A DNA stretch of 64,000 nt from Candidatus Sumerlaeia bacterium (GTDB lineage: Bacteria; Sumerlaeota; Sumerlaeia; SLMS01; JAHLLQ01), in assembly GCA_028284075.1 (NCBI GenBank), contig JANQSL010000167.1, forward strand, positions 1 to 64,000, read 5' to 3'. Shown piece by piece: positions 34,101 through 44,671 of the stretch. Both the position numbers and the translations under genes were made by a program. Each line of letters starts with the position of its first letter. The stretch's first letter is position 1. The notes beneath the pieces are model-generated. The model did no database searches. It was not told where the DNA came from and saw only the letters and a list, made by a program, of their open reading frames with translations.

Positions 34101-37100
34101 TTGGCGATATTTGCGAAACCGACTTTGATGGCGACGGCATCCCTGACGAACTTGATAACTGCCCGACCACTCCCAACCCCTCCCAGGCCGACCTTGACGG
34201 CGACGGCGTTGGTGACGCCTGCGACAGCGATCTTGATGGCGACGGTGTCCCCAATACGGGAGACAACTGTGTGGACATTTCCAATCCCGGTCAGGAGGAC
34301 GAGGATGGGGATGGAATCGGCGACGCATGCGAAGCGACGATCGCTTTACTGCTGGAGAAATCTCCCGCTTCCGTGCCAATTTCGGTGAACGGCATTCCCG
34401 TGGCGCAATTGCCGGCCGACGACCTTGTTGTCTCCTCCGTGGCTTCCGGAGATATCAATGGCGATGGATACAACGACCTCATTCTGGCCGTCAGCGGTCA
34501 GTCCGGCGTCGTCAACTCAGGTCTGACCAGTCGTATTTATCTTAACGAGGGTGAGCTGAATCCAGGTTTCTTTCTCGATGTGACCTTCGGAATCGACGGC
34601 CGCATCAACACGTTCGACGATCGTTGGAGGCAGCCGTTTTCAGTATCTCAAGCCGTTACCAACCACGTGATTCTCTTCGATTTCGACCTGGACGGCGATC
34701 TCGATCTCTATGAATTCGTTGGTAACGGACAGAACCAGCTATGGTTGAATATCGATATTGATGACCCGAATGTAAACCCGCAGTTCGACTCGGATTCTCT
34801 GGGTGACGGCTTCTTCCGTAACGTCACGCAGTTGGGATTGCCCGGTATTTTCAACGCCAAGGGAACACCGTCGGAGAGAACGGCTCCGGACATATCGACT
34901 CGCGGCCGCGCCGTCGACATCGATGCGGACGGCGACCTTGATATCATTGTGTCAAACTTTGATGATGCGACCGCATCTCCTGCCAACGCTCTTCGTTCCA
35001 CGAACAACCCTGGCGATCTGACCGCACAGGGTGATCCGATCGGAGCAATCATCGACATTCCACGATTCAGCGAGCGAATTCTGATTAATCGTCGCGATGA
35101 GCTTCTTATGACGGACTCCTCCGGCAACGTGACCGGCCGTATCCCTCGCGGGACTCCTGACGCTTTCATTGCACAGATTCAGTTCCTCGATTCGACTGGA
35201 ACAAATCCCGTTTACTCCGAACCTTCCGCCAGCATCCCGAACCCGAACAGTTACTGGTTCCGGGACGAAACATTTGGTGTCGATAATATTGTCAACGGTG
35301 TTCTGACTGCCGGCACGGAAGCTGATGCGGACCGTTTGCCTCCTCTCTACAACGACATGGTGCCAACAGGTCCCGGTGGCACACCAAATGATATCGACTT
35401 CTCGGAAACCATTGAGATTGCGGTGGGAAGACACTGGTTCTTCGGAATTGGACCGGACTTTGTCGTCGGCAATCAGCGTCCGCCTCTCGACCCGAACCTG
35501 CCGGTCATTTATGGCTATAATCCGGTACATGTGAACACCGATATCTTTGGACAGGATGCAATTCCGGACGGAATTTTCTTCGTGCCAAACTTCTCCATCG
35601 AGTTCTTTACCGATCTGGACATTCTCATCGGAGGGCGTGATGGAACTGACCAATTGTTCCAAAACACGGTCACACCGTTCACAGACGATTATCCCAACAT
35701 CCGCACCACGACTCAAGGTCTTGTCGGAGTTGACCTGTTTAGAACGGGATACGCGGATTTCATGGAGGTTACACAAAACGCGGCGCAGCTTGCAGGTGAT
35801 CAAGGCGTCGGTCCCGGTGTTCTGACACCATATCAGCCTGATGCCCCTGCCCGTCCTGACCTCGGTCGCGCTCTTCGTGGAGAAACCTTTGGAGGTGCAA
35901 CCTCCGGTTTTAATGCGTTTGGTACATTTATCGGCGATTTTGCGTTTGGTCCTCCGCTAGCGGCACTTGAGGCGACTCCATTCGTGACACTTATTGCTGG
36001 AACCACTAATCTCTATGGAATTTACGAATCCAGAATGTTCGACTTCATCGAAGACAGTACAACCTTCCGTTTTGTGGGAAGAACACGGTCTGTGGATACG
36101 GCTGACATTACACGGACCGGATTCCCTGATATTATGACGGCCAGTGACGGACCTGAAGGCGCCACTTCCGGTACCGCCGTAACGACAGGCGGGCTCGTTG
36201 GTTTGTTGATCAATTCCGATGGAAACGGATTCCGCTACACGGATGATAACGATACTGGCCCGTCCTTTCTACATGTGGGAACCAGTGCTCTTCGCCCCAA
36301 TACCCCTATCAACGGGTCCTACATTCATGCTTTCGATGCCGACGGCGATGCGGACTACGATATTTTCGTGTGCAACGTTGCGGGACAACAGCGTCTCTAT
36401 ATCAATCAGCTGTATCAGCCGTCTTTGAAACCCGATATTACGGCGAGCAATGACCAGCCAATCTTCCACGACGTCACACGTGAAATGATCGATGACTCCG
36501 CCGGGTTTGGCATTACGGAGGTGAGTGGCACCTCCGTGACAGTTTTCTCATCACTGACAAGCGATCTCGTGGCTGCCGATACGAATCGAGACGGTGATCA
36601 GGACATCGCGGTCATCAATGGAAGAGCGCTGACCTCTGATGGTGATATCAGTGAAATTCTTACCAACAGGGGTCCCAGTGGCGTCGCCGCCACGGCCGTT
36701 TACACCCCGACATCGATCGCTTCCCCTGCCGGACGTGCAATCTCGTCCGGATTCATCGACACCGATGGGTTCCCCCATATTGGCCTGGAATCCGAGCCCC
36801 TTCCGGGTGCCCACGCGAAGTACTTCGACTTTGATCTCGATGGAGACCTCGATCTCTTTGTCTCCTACTACAGTGCGAGAAACGTCCTTTACGAAAACAG
36901 GGATGCGCAGGAGCTCGACCTGATGGTCGTTGGCAATCCCGAACTCGTCGGGCTTTCGCCGATCATCTACAATTCTCTTTTCTTCTACGATGATTTTGAG
37001 CTTCGGGACCCGGATGCATGGCCTGCCGCGCAGATTGCCGAGATGCGCCTTGGTGACGGAATCTACGAACAACGTCCCGACCGTATCCCGGCTGAAATTC

Positions 37101-38794
37101 TCGATCAGTATCGTTTTACCAACGATCTTGCCATTGGCGATGTTGATAACGACGGCGACCCTGACCTCTTCTACAGTAACGCCGCTGCAAACAACGGTGT
37201 GTCGAATGCACTGTTTATCAATCGCCCCACTCTCGCTGAAGGTCAGCCCGGCTTCTACTCCTCCAGAAGGTTCGAGGACGAGTCTGTGCTTCGCCTCCCC
37301 ACGGTGCCCTTCGTTTCGGCACCAGACGGAATTCAGGAAGACGACTCTATTTCGGCAGTTATGCTGGATGCCGATAACGATGGCGACCAGGACATTCTTG
37401 TCGCCAACCGGCGCGCGAGCGGTTCGGTTCTGAACCCTAACTTCAAACAACTATCCCAGCTTCTCATCAATCAGGGAGGGGCTCAGGGCGGAACGGTCGG
37501 TTTCTTTGAAGCGGCGACGAACTTCCCGCCTAATGATCCGGGCACGGGTCAGCCAATCAGTCTCTTTGCCTCCCGCATCGCGGTCGCGGACTTCATGCGC
37601 CGTGCTGATATCTCAGAGGATATCAACGGAGACGGAATTGTTGAGGACACCGAAATCCTTAATTTCGAGAACATGGTGACTGCATTGCAGGCCGAAGAGG
37701 ATGCGGGTGCGGAGCGCTTCGCTGACGGCGTTGTTCCAGTATTGGATCGTGCTGACGGTACCTTCACGATTCCGGTTACACATCTTGGCCGCGATGACAA
37801 TGATCGCTCCCGTCTGACCAGGCGCGCTCCGCGCTATGTGGATATGAACGAGAACGATCAGTTCGACCAGATTCTCGACTTTATTATCGTAACCGATCAG
37901 GGTCGCGATCATTACTTCCGCAACGAAGGCCTGAATGCTCAGAACGAACCGACATTCTCGGTTTTCACAACCGACGCGTTCGTTCAGGACACGATTCTCG
38001 CAAGTACCGACATCGACGTGGGCGATGTCGATCTCGACGGATGGCTGGATTATGTTGTCTCGACTTCGACCGGCAACGAAGCGGCCGCGTCAGCGCATCT
38101 TTTTGTGAACGTTCCTGGCGGCACCGGTGGTCGTCAGTTCCTGATTACGGCTGACGAAAACGGCGAATCGTTCGAGATTCCGTACACCGTTTCCACGGGT
38201 ATTGGCGTGACCGAGAATGTGCCCAGCGCGGCAAGCGACGTTCACGGCAATGCTCAGGCGGTGCTGTTGGTTGATGGAGACAATGACGGAGATCTCGACC
38301 TGATGGTGGGAGAGGCTGGTGGAACCATCGGTATCGATACCTTCGGCGCATGGAACGCCTTTTATGAGAACAGAATAATTGGCGCGGGATTCACCGCTCA
38401 GCCAAAGGATCCGCTTCTTCGGGTTCCTGCCGACGGTGTCGCACCCGATCCAGGATTGATTTCCGTAAAGAGCCTGTCTCCTCGGAATGGAACCAGGGGT
38501 CATCAGATGACGATCCGCATCTATGGTGACAGTTTCAAGAACGGAGCTCAGGTAAGCTTCGGCAACGACATATCGCTCATGTATCAACCGATCGTGCGCA
38601 GTGACAAAATTATCGATGTCACGATTGATTTGTCCGAGGCCAACACCGGCCCTCGTGCAATTCGCGTGATCAATCCTGACGGCGGAAGCGCCAGTTCGCG
38701 AAACGACGCCTTCAGTGTTGTTCTTCCCGCGCCCGAAGGATCAAGCGTGGAAGATTGGTCTCGCTATGAAACGGATTGGAGCCTGTACCAATGA
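31145..38794 (+). CDS. Giant secreted multidomain protein: pseudo-matrixin, TSP3, FG-GAP/VCBS and IPT/TIG domains
   Basis: This 2549-residue protein has a signal peptide (residues 1-25). An N-terminal matrixin-like domain (about 55-330) includes [26 protein letters not shown] and the Met-turn-like SSMSPFY. The zinc motif HExxHxxGxxH is replaced by [11 protein letters not shown] (294-304), so no protease activity is expected. Five thrombospondin type 3 repeats with Asp-rich calcium loops (about 885-1063) follow. Then come many FG-GAP/VCBS repeats such as [22 protein letters not shown] and [12 protein letters not shown] (about 1090-2440), and an IPT/TIG domain (about 2440-2530: [20 protein letters not shown]). 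It ends in [12 protein letters not shown]. It is likely a calcium-stabilised surface or secreted protein. It is coupled to the next gene by ATGA. Confidence 0.88.
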   Translation: MSHFRKLAGALTLAAGIPAATAYAGSIQHINVIDFNNPSDGTDDTIVTKPLRWDETDFSSGVDVHLYRSIPGGGFDSVLPGILAPLAHDLQQGLSVDDEIFNGLRRAIEQWNSSDLSEFEFSENPLYSDQAIIFDPIQFPSGVLEPNAQLDRYNVITFQDLAFSILPTGVLYEPIIFYFDQDFDPDEFVENFPDGNDALVGRIEVDDTLSDGTTIVPADVLVIRARDKDLEFLLPRQEWKAGTIIDADIIMNTVPNTQGWYVLPENEGDLGLLDPPFQKQDIIGAEDIQAAMTRALGEMAGLGGSHLYLSSMSPFYAGDLQGALPDNPNPDQVAANYLTDPYAFRDISLDDELTLSRNYPNSSYDSAAGFGGSLIDGRSNDLVVSPDFPAPGNQIIYFGHPISPDSPINLDTVSLDNPRAQWLGLQDEVAGQIQIVAHTVTGERQRTAAGPNSDAFNLLPNGRYELRGLPARADWYIFTAPSEFGWDAPSLASLGSDAADYPPEFFGGVLDPFDRGFGQQPADDFDDQNLLTIRNEWAIVRFANRSVDLNADGVIDASEGSTNGIFDAEVAAGPVYIGSGFTGEAVSVARIVVEATGQIFDISNLGFGFGGVAPTISADDNIDTTQLEWVLTDSVGQEFGILTQQVRLREYSDFLSDDEKRGYELTWTFENTSGVDLRFGMAHMYDANTGIPGNVILSNPRLFVNGEAQQVSTGFGLPGEDPVPVSVDWFDDPAAPALKFSTLANLPSEGLTPPDRVLTVANETVIEDPVDRVWNLPPGAVIFFPSGDAQGDTGVVMRWNPRPVSPGTNVNIVTGGAYESNPQAADPVVAALRPLENGIAQTELQERFADEADLGVALSTLGGAYLDPLDIITNRGTLLQNLIEDADLDGIPDLTDNCQFIPNPDQADSDGNGIGDACEGDFDGDGIPDAEDNCPNTPNFDQLDLDEDGVGDACDPDIDNDGVPNADDNCPFVVNPAQEDIDQDGVGDICETDFDGDGIPDELDNCPTTPNPSQADLDGDGVGDACDSDLDGDGVPNTGDNCVDISNPGQEDEDGDGIGDACEATIALLLEKSPASVPISVNGIPVAQLPADDLVVSSVASGDINGDGYNDLILAVSGQSGVVNSGLTSRIYLNEGELNPGFFLDVTFGIDGRINTFDDRWRQPFSVSQAVTNHVILFDFDLDGDLDLYEFVGNGQNQLWLNIDIDDPNVNPQFDSDSLGDGFFRNVTQLGLPGIFNAKGTPSERTAPDISTRGRAVDIDADGDLDIIVSNFDDATASPANALRSTNNPGDLTAQGDPIGAIIDIPRFSERILINRRDELLMTDSSGNVTGRIPRGTPDAFIAQIQFLDSTGTNPVYSEPSASIPNPNSYWFRDETFGVDNIVNGVLTAGTEADADRLPPLYNDMVPTGPGGTPNDIDFSETIEIAVGRHWFFGIGPDFVVGNQRPPLDPNLPVIYGYNPVHVNTDIFGQDAIPDGIFFVPNFSIEFFTDLDILIGGRDGTDQLFQNTVTPFTDDYPNIRTTTQGLVGVDLFRTGYADFMEVTQNAAQLAGDQGVGPGVLTPYQPDAPARPDLGRALRGETFGGATSGFNAFGTFIGDFAFGPPLAALEATPFVTLIAGTTNLYGIYESRMFDFIEDSTTFRFVGRTRSVDTADITRTGFPDIMTASDGPEGATSGTAVTTGGLVGLLINSDGNGFRYTDDNDTGPSFLHVGTSALRPNTPINGSYIHAFDADGDADYDIFVCNVAGQQRLYINQLYQPSLKPDITASNDQPIFHDVTREMIDDSAGFGITEVSGTSVTVFSSLTSDLVAADTNRDGDQDIAVINGRALTSDGDISEILTNRGPSGVAATAVYTPTSIASPAGRAISSGFIDTDGFPHIGLESEPLPGAHAKYFDFDLDGDLDLFVSYYSARNVLYENRDAQELDLMVVGNPELVGLSPIIYNSLFFYDDFELRDPDAWPAAQIAEMRLGDGIYEQRPDRIPAEILDQYRFTNDLAIGDVDNDGDPDLFYSNAAANNGVSNALFINRPTLAEGQPGFYSSRRFEDESVLRLPTVPFVSAPDGIQEDDSISAVMLDADNDGDQDILVANRRASGSVLNPNFKQLSQLLINQGGAQGGTVGFFEAATNFPPNDPGTGQPISLFASRIAVADFMRRADISEDINGDGIVEDTEILNFENMVTALQAEEDAGAERFADGVVPVLDRADGTFTIPVTHLGRDDNDRSRLTRRAPRYVDMNENDQFDQILDFIIVTDQGRDHYFRNEGLNAQNEPTFSVFTTDAFVQDTILASTDIDVGDVDLDGWLDYVVSTSTGNEAAASAHLFVNVPGGTGGRQFLITADENGESFEIPYTVSTGIGVTENVPSAASDVHGNAQAVLLVDGDNDGDLDLMVGEAGGTIGIDTFGAWNAFYENRIIGAGFTAQPKDPLLRVPADGVAPDPGLISVKSLSPRNGTRGHQMTIRIYGDSFKNGAQVSFGNDISLMYQPIVRSDKIIDVTIDLSEANTGPRAIRVINPDGGSASSRNDAFSVVLPAPEGSSVEDWSRYETDWSLYQ
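33798..34332 (+). repeat. Thrombospondin type 3 calcium-binding repeats (coding)
   Basis: Five tandem units of the form DxDxDGxPDxxDNCPxxPNxxQxDxDxDGxGDACE are encoded in the giant protein gene. Each holds paired Asp-rich loops and a Cys pair (DNC and DAC/DIC) expected to bind calcium and form disulfides. The repeated GGCGACGGTGTTGG-like DNA might recombine. Confidence 0.9.
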
Positions 38795-41550
38795 GACAAC
38801 GCGGAACCAAAGGGATGCGTTTTGGCAGTACTCTGCTCATGGGCCTTCTGGCGGGCATCGCCGTCTCCGCGGCAGCGGTGGATGATACGTCTGATGCGTA
38901 CCAGCCTTCAACAGTCGACCTCACCCTTCCCAAGGGTGTTTCGAAGACTTTGCTTCCCACTCACGCAAAGATTACGGACAGTCTCTATGCTGTTGCGAAC
39001 GAGATCAGGGGCAAGGTGTCAAAAGGTGGCAAGGCTCTTGAAGACCTGAAGAGGGCATCTGTCAGCAATCGGGCAAACCCCATCTTCAGGCTCGACAAGA
39101 ATGGAAGGTCGATTCAGGTCCACATCACGTTGAGTTCGACCTCAGATGATGCCGTCTCTCAGCTTGAGGCGGCCGGTCTGCAAGTCGAGTACGTCTCGAA
39201 TAGGCGACCTGTTGCACAAGGATGGATCAGCCTTTCGAAACTTGAATCTCTCGCGGAATTAAAAATCGTACACGAGATTCGGCTGCCATCCTATGCAATA
39301 CCAACAGGTTCCGGCCAGGTTACAACGGAAGGTGAATACCTCGGTGGTCTTCCCTACATCAGACGTCGGACTCCTCGCGGAGAAACAGAGCCTGTACTTG
39401 TTGATGGCAGTGGCGTTACCGTTGCAGTCATATCTACATCGCTGTTCAGGCTTCCCTTTCTTCCCGCTCAGCCCTGTGGCCCCCTTCAGGTTCACGTGGC
39501 GAGTAACCGTGGAGAGGATGGAGCCTTTCTCTTCGATCCCAGCGACCTTCCCTCTCCTGAGAATTGCAGTGATAGCGTTCCTACTTTCGGTCAGTATGGA
39601 AGCATCAGGGTTTCGCCGGTTAATCTTGATGCCCATGTCCTTGACGATTCGCAGTTCAACGCCGATACTCCAGTCCCTTATCCGGAAGGGAGCGCAATGC
39701 TCGAGGTTATCCATGACCTCGCTCCCAAAGCCGAACTTCGCTATGGTCAGGGACTGACGACGCTGGGACTTGAGGCAAATCGTCAGTTTCTTGTCGAATC
39801 TCTTCAGCCGAAGCCCGACGTTGTTGTTGAAAACGTGGTTTTCGTTGGCGAGGGACGATATGACGGTTCAAGCGCGCCATCACGCCAGGCTACAGAATAC
39901 GCACGCGAACGTAACATTCACTACTTCGTTTCCGTGGGCGGAGTCACTCCTCAGGGTTCAACGAGTGTTGTTGAGGCTGGAAGGTTCCCGCTTCAGATTT
40001 CTGATCATTTCCGCGGCGACCCGCGAAACAACAGGTCCCGTGTTCATTCCTGGAGTCAGGGTGTAACCGAGAACCGTGACGAAGGGCTCAACGTTACGGG
40101 CGACGCAGACAATCCGATCGATGTGACTCTTGTCTGGGACGATGAATGGGATGATGCGGATCCCGTTGCCACATTCGATTTTGATATGTACCTTGTTCCG
40201 AGATCCACACTTTCAATCAGCCAGGCTGTCGCCGCTTCAGTTCGCGTGCAAAACGGTGACGGATCGAATCCGATCGAGCGTGTTGTCTTCTTTCCGCAAC
40301 CTTCCACGCCACCTCTCTCGCTGGTTATTGTTCGAGAAGACGGTACGGAAAACTCGCGTACTCTCTTTACACTTGTCATTGAATCCGGAACGGTGGAGGA
40401 GCCTGAGTACCTGACTCACGGTGTTCCACTGAATAACAGCGATGCTCTTGCTCCTGTTGTTTCTGTTGGCGAAGTCGATATCACCCAGGACTTTCAGCTT
40501 AGCCGATGGGCAATTCCCGGGGCCACGCCTGGTAACCCCAACGTTGATCGATTCTTCAAATGGTTCGAAAGCCAGGATGCTCCCACTGTCGTCAGTTACA
40601 GTGGAGTTCGCACTCGCACCACCGATTTTTTCCCTCCTCCCGTTCTTGAAGATCTTCCACCAGGTTTTTCAGGTCCTTCCGCCTCAGCGGCTCATGTGGC
40701 GGGTTTTGCCGCGCTTCTGAGGCACCGGTTTCCTGAAATGCCCACATACCGCCTCGGTGAGCTTCTCTCGGACACTTCGGGTCTGGACGACGAAGGCAAC
40801 CCTGTCATTCCCTTCGCAACTGACGTGACGCCGGAGGAAACCAAAGAGTTCAAGAACCATCCGGTTTATCGGCGGCCGAATCCCTGGTCTCTCTATCTCA
40901 AGCTCGATGAAGGCGTCGTTGATCCTTACGGCTTTCCCCCTTCCGAAATCAAGCTTCCAAAGCCCTCTTTTGACGAGGTACTGGTTGCCGACTCGGAAGT
41001 TGAAGGTCTGGGAGAAACCATTCATGGAGCAATGGATCTGGAGAATGAATCTCCCGACGGCTGGTCGCCTGTTTCCACAGGGTCCAGCAGCCTGGACATT
41101 ACGGAAATGGGTCTTCGAATCGCTGGCGGAGGCGGCGCCTGGTCAAGCCCATTGCTGACGATTCAGACCCCGGATGACTCCGAGCCTCGCACGACCCTGC
41201 GGACGGATCGCATGTATCTTCTCGAAGCCCGTGTTGGCTCGAATGAGACCGATCCGCTCAAGGTTCCTGACTTCCGGCTGGCCGTCGAAAGTGCCGGAGC
41301 GGATGAAGTCTGGTCTTTGACAGTGGCCAACAATTCCGATGGCATTGCAAACGCTCCGACAACACTGGGCGGCAAGGTCTACCAGGTTTTCTTCACCCCT
41401 TCCACTCCGGAAATTGCGAAGGAAGGGTTCACCTTCGTGTTTGAACGCCTGGAGAACTCCGCAGATGACAGCGAAGACGCCATTCTGATTCTCCGCGACT
41501 TAACTCTTCGGGAGCTGCCACTTCCGGAAGATCCGACCGATCTACCCTGA
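38791..41550 (+). CDS. Secreted subtilase-like (S8/S53-type) protein with incomplete active site
   Basis: The 919-residue protein starts at ATG 38791 (ATGA overlap with the giant gene; GGAG upstream) and has a signal peptide. Residues about 205-645 match the S8/S53-like subtilase fold: [12 protein letters not shown] where active enzymes have [26 protein letters not shown] where His-Gly is usual, [11 protein letters not shown] where the SAGN oxyanion loop is expected, and [16 protein letters not shown] with the Ser retained (about S630). An S53-like Glu (E299) is kept. A beta-sandwich insertion (about 430-540) precedes the Ser, and a lectin-like domain ends the protein. It may be weakly active or a pseudoenzyme. 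Confidence 0.75.
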   Translation: MRQRGTKGMRFGSTLLMGLLAGIAVSAAAVDDTSDAYQPSTVDLTLPKGVSKTLLPTHAKITDSLYAVANEIRGKVSKGGKALEDLKRASVSNRANPIFRLDKNGRSIQVHITLSSTSDDAVSQLEAAGLQVEYVSNRRPVAQGWISLSKLESLAELKIVHEIRLPSYAIPTGSGQVTTEGEYLGGLPYIRRRTPRGETEPVLVDGSGVTVAVISTSLFRLPFLPAQPCGPLQVHVASNRGEDGAFLFDPSDLPSPENCSDSVPTFGQYGSIRVSPVNLDAHVLDDSQFNADTPVPYPEGSAMLEVIHDLAPKAELRYGQGLTTLGLEANRQFLVESLQPKPDVVVENVVFVGEGRYDGSSAPSRQATEYARERNIHYFVSVGGVTPQGSTSVVEAGRFPLQISDHFRGDPRNNRSRVHSWSQGVTENRDEGLNVTGDADNPIDVTLVWDDEWDDADPVATFDFDMYLVPRSTLSISQAVAASVRVQNGDGSNPIERVVFFPQPSTPPLSLVIVREDGTENSRTLFTLVIESGTVEEPEYLTHGVPLNNSDALAPVVSVGEVDITQDFQLSRWAIPGATPGNPNVDRFFKWFESQDAPTVVSYSGVRTRTTDFFPPPVLEDLPPGFSGPSASAAHVAGFAALLRHRFPEMPTYRLGELLSDTSGLDDEGNPVIPFATDVTPEETKEFKNHPVYRRPNPWSLYLKLDEGVVDPYGFPPSEIKLPKPSFDEVLVADSEVEGLGETIHGAMDLENESPDGWSPVSTGSSSLDITEMGLRIAGGGGAWSSPLLTIQTPDDSEPRTTLRTDRMYLLEARVGSNETDPLKVPDFRLAVESAGADEVWSLTVANNSDGIANAPTTLGGKVYQVFFTPSTPEIAKEGFTFVFERLENSADDSEDAILILRDLTLRELPLPEDPTDLP

Positions 41551-41576
41551 GAATATCCGTCTGCTGTGAGGAATTC

Positions 41577-41603
41577 GGATGGCCCGTCCTGGACGGGCTA
41601 TCC
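41577..41603 (+). terminator. Rho-independent terminator after the secreted-protein cluster
   Basis: GGATGGCCCGTCC and GGACGGGCTATCC form a 13-bp stem with one mismatch and a very short loop, followed by TTGTTTATT, 26 bases after the subtilase-like stop codon. It closes the transcription unit that begins near the prepilin-like gene. Confidence 0.8.
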
Positions 41604-41616
41604 TTGTTTATTGGCC

Positions 41617-42378
41617 ATGTGGAAGATTCGTCGAATTGATCCGAAAGAATGGGGCAGCCTTGATGAAGCCCTGGATTTGGCCCGCTTGCGAGGACCCATC
41701 TGGTGCATGGGCAATGAAGAGATCCTCAACGCCGGGCTGTTTGTTTCGGTCGGCGGCAGCCGATCCGCCGAAGGCTGGGACCTGGCCGCGATGGAAGCCC
41801 TGAGCGGCAATGTTTCCTGCTCAGCATGCATCGTGAGCGGGGGAGCAATTGGCACTGACTGCGCAGCTCACCGTGGAGCTCTTCAGAGCGGAGGAACAAC
41901 AATCGTCGTTGTGCCGGTTCCTCTTGAGCACATTTCGCTTTCGTCGTGGCGGCCGGCAATGGCGTCCCTCTGGGATCCTGACCGCACTCTCTTCCTTTCT
42001 CCGTTTGGCAAAACCGCCCGGATTACCCGATCCAGTCCAATTGCTCGTAATCGGCTGATCGCCGCACTGGCAGACACGGCAGTGGCCGGTCGCACCTCCA
42101 TCAGAAGCGGCACCAATCATTTTATCAGCGTTTGCCGGGCTATGGGAATCCCCCTCTTCGTCCTCAATGAAGCTGATGATGATCCGGGCCTGCGAACCGC
42201 TTTCAACAATTTGAAACAGAACGGAGCCCGTCTGTTCCAGCGCGATGAGACGCTCAGTTTTGAGTTTGCGGATGAAGTTGTCGCTGCCGCTCGAGCTTGC
42301 CGCCGCAGAAAGCGGGCCGCAGCCGATGCCCAGCTGCGACTTCTTGAGACTGTCGAGCCCTATCTGGTTGGAAGCTAA
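41617..42378 (+). CDS. DprA/Smf-like DNA-processing protein, divergent
   Basis: The Rossmann-like fold of DprA, which loads RecA on incoming DNA in transformation, is seen in SVGGSRSAEGWDL, VSGGAIGTDCAAHRGALQSGGTTIVVVP and ARNRLIAALADTAVAG. These align with VSGLARGID-AAHRGAL and RNRIIAGLS in the family. At 253 residues it lacks the N-terminal SAM/HhH and C-terminal winged-helix domains of typical DprA (about 360). The usual DprA GLARGID reads GGAIGTD. ATG 41617 is chosen; the first track residues (from 41566) overlap the terminator. It may be a DprA/LOG-type nucleotide-binding protein with a different task. It is followed by priA after 5 bases. Confidence 0.75.
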   Translation: MWKIRRIDPKEWGSLDEALDLARLRGPIWCMGNEEILNAGLFVSVGGSRSAEGWDLAAMEALSGNVSCSACIVSGGAIGTDCAAHRGALQSGGTTIVVVPVPLEHISLSSWRPAMASLWDPDRTLFLSPFGKTARITRSSPIARNRLIAALADTAVAGRTSIRSGTNHFISVCRAMGIPLFVLNEADDDPGLRTAFNNLKQNGARLFQRDETLSFEFADEVVAAARACRRRKRAAADAQLRLLETVEPYLVGS

Positions 42379-42383
42379 AAACC

Positions 42384-44651
42384 ATGTACGCGGCTGTTGT
42401 TGTTAACACCCCTCTGGACAGAGCCTTTACATACAAAATTCCCCCCGATTTGATGGAGAGCCTTGAATGCGGGAACCTGGTTAACGTTTCTTTCAATAAC
42501 CGGAGAATCGTGGGTTGTGTTGTTGGATTGTTAAAGGATTTTGACGGCTCCGACCCTGATTCGCTCAAGAGCATCGATGGAATTGCCTCGGAGAGTTATC
42601 GCATCGACGAGGAATTGCTGAATCTCAGCCGGTTTGTTGCAGACTACTATGTCTGCTCTTCAGGAGAAGCTCTTTCCGCCATGGCGGTTACGGGTTTCCG
42701 TGATGTTCGCTTGCGAACACCGGTTCTTTATTCGCCCCTTCTTGAAAGTGAAGGAGAGGCATTAACCAGGCGGCAGCAGGAAGTGTTTCAAAAGCTGCGG
42801 CAAGGCGGCACGGCGCCCGCCACGAAATCGGCGCTTGCACAACTCGCCGGTTGCAGTTCCGGACTCATCGACAAACTGATAGAGAAGAAGGTCCTCGTTC
42901 AAACAGAGCGGGAACCCGTTCATACGTTACGCAAACCTTCCGGTCCTCACGCACTGGAACCAAATCCGGAACAGAGTAATGCTCTCAAGGCGATACTGGA
43001 GACAGTCGATCGAAAGATCTTCGGAGCCTATCTGCTTCACGGTGTCACCGGCAGTGGAAAAACCGAAGTCTATCTTCAGGCCATGGCAAGCGTTCTGGCT
43101 CGAGGACAGACCGCTCTTTGCCTTGTTCCGGAGATCGCGCTCACTCCGCAGACTGTCGAGCGTTTCGAACGGCGCTTTGGCGAGGAAATCGGCGTCTTTC
43201 ACAGCCAGCAGTCGCGCACTGCGAAACTCGCGCTCTACCACCGGATACGCAGTGGAGAGATTCGCATTGTTATCGGTGCGCGGTCCGCTGTTTTTGCGCC
43301 ACTCCCTGACATCGGTCTCATTGTTGTCGATGAGGAACACGACGGCAGCTATAAACAGGGAGAAACCCCTCGTTATCATGCGCGGGACATCGCGATTTTA
43401 CGTGCTCAACAGGCCGGGATACCCGTGGTGCTTGGCAGTGCGACTCCAAGTCTGGAGTCCTACACAAACGCACTCGAGGGCAAATACACGCTGCTCAAAC
43501 TCTCCGCCCGCGCCGCCAACGTTGGAATGCCCGATGTCCGTGTCATCGACCTTGCCCATGACTTGATCGATCGGTCCGGCGATGTCTCATTGTCTGAACC
43601 GCTCGTTGCTGCAATTCGGAAACGCCTTGAGCGGAAGGAACAAAGCTTGTTGTTCCTCAATCGCCGCGGGTTTTCCAACTTCCTCTTTTGTCCGTCCTGC
43701 AAGTGGGTTGCCAAATGCGAGGAAGATGACATCGCGATGACAGTTCACCGCAAGTCGAGACGGGCAACCGGGCAGCCCCGGGACTCCGGACTCGACCTGT
43801 TTGATGCCCAGGATCGACCTGATGAATTCGGGCTGAAATGTCACTTCTGTGGCAGGCGGGAGCCTTATCCGGCTTGCTGTCCGAGTTGTCAGAGAACGGA
43901 CCTGTTGACGGTAGGCTCCGGCACGCAACGGATCGAGGAGGAGCTTGCAAGCCGCTTCCCCGATGCGAGGTTGTTGCGCCTCGACTACGATACGACATCC
44001 GGGCGCGATGCATGGATTCGCGCGTGGAATCAAATGGCGAGTGGCGAAGCGGACATCATTATTGGAACCCAGATGATCGCGAAGGGTCTGCATCTGGAAA
44101 AAGTGACGCTCGTGGGTGTTATTCTGGCCGACGTCGGATTGTTTCTACCGGACTTCCGGGCCGAGGAGCGCACGTTTTCTCTTCTGACGCAGGTTGCGGG
44201 AAGAGCCGGGCGAACCGGAGCCGGAGACGTTTACTTTCAAACATGGATGCCGAATCATCCGGCCATACGTTGCGCAACCCGCCACGACTACGAAGCCTAT
44301 TACGCTGAGGAATCCCGCCGCCGTCGCCAGTCAGGCTTCCCCCCCTTCTCCCGGCTAACCGCCATTACCATTAGCGATACCGATTCGGAGAAAGCTTTTC
44401 AGGCTGCACGGCTGCTTGCGTCACTGCTGCGCCGCTTGTCGAACTCGTCCCCTGAGCAGCTTCGAATCAATGGACCACGGCTCGCCCCGATCGCCCGGTT
44501 GGGCGGACGGACGCGCTACCGGATTTTGTTACGAGGACAGCGTCCCCGGGCAGCCGGAAACCTCGTTCGGAAGGTCCTGAAGGACTCGGACTGGAGTGCA
44601 TCCGCATCCACTCGCATTGCGGTCGATGTCGACGCCCTCGATCTTCTTTGA
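42384..44651 (+). CDS. priA: Primosomal protein N' (replication restart helicase)
   Basis: The 755-residue superfamily 2 helicase has an N-terminal 3'-DNA-binding domain (VVVNTPLDRAFTYKIP), Walker A GVTGSGKT (220-227), VVDEEHDGSYKQ (Walker B region), LGSATPSLES, the Zn region from C436, and GTQMIAKGLHLEKVTLVGV plus QVAGRAGRTGAGD motifs. It rebuilds replication forks. Of the usual eight Zn cysteines, the fourth (position 448 in CEEDD) is Asp, and an insertion of about 20 residues precedes CHFCG. The length matches the family. It starts 5 bases after the DprA-like gene, a common pairing of DNA-uptake and repair functions. Confidence 0.96.
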   Translation: MYAAVVVNTPLDRAFTYKIPPDLMESLECGNLVNVSFNNRRIVGCVVGLLKDFDGSDPDSLKSIDGIASESYRIDEELLNLSRFVADYYVCSSGEALSAMAVTGFRDVRLRTPVLYSPLLESEGEALTRRQQEVFQKLRQGGTAPATKSALAQLAGCSSGLIDKLIEKKVLVQTEREPVHTLRKPSGPHALEPNPEQSNALKAILETVDRKIFGAYLLHGVTGSGKTEVYLQAMASVLARGQTALCLVPEIALTPQTVERFERRFGEEIGVFHSQQSRTAKLALYHRIRSGEIRIVIGARSAVFAPLPDIGLIVVDEEHDGSYKQGETPRYHARDIAILRAQQAGIPVVLGSATPSLESYTNALEGKYTLLKLSARAANVGMPDVRVIDLAHDLIDRSGDVSLSEPLVAAIRKRLERKEQSLLFLNRRGFSNFLFCPSCKWVAKCEEDDIAMTVHRKSRRATGQPRDSGLDLFDAQDRPDEFGLKCHFCGRREPYPACCPSCQRTDLLTVGSGTQRIEEELASRFPDARLLRLDYDTTSGRDAWIRAWNQMASGEADIIIGTQMIAKGLHLEKVTLVGVILADVGLFLPDFRAEERTFSLLTQVAGRAGRTGAGDVYFQTWMPNHPAIRCATRHDYEAYYAEESRRRRQSGFPPFSRLTAITISDTDSEKAFQAARLLASLLRRLSNSSPEQLRINGPRLAPIARLGGRTRYRILLRGQRPRAAGNLVRKVLKDSDWSASASTRIAVDVDALDLL

Positions 44652-44671
44652 AAACGGATTTGCTGACGACC

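Noticed and set aside
36551-37450. Minus-strand ORF of 299 codons.
   Set aside because: It is a shadow of the Asp-rich FG-GAP coding sequence; its residues are the antisense of those repeats.
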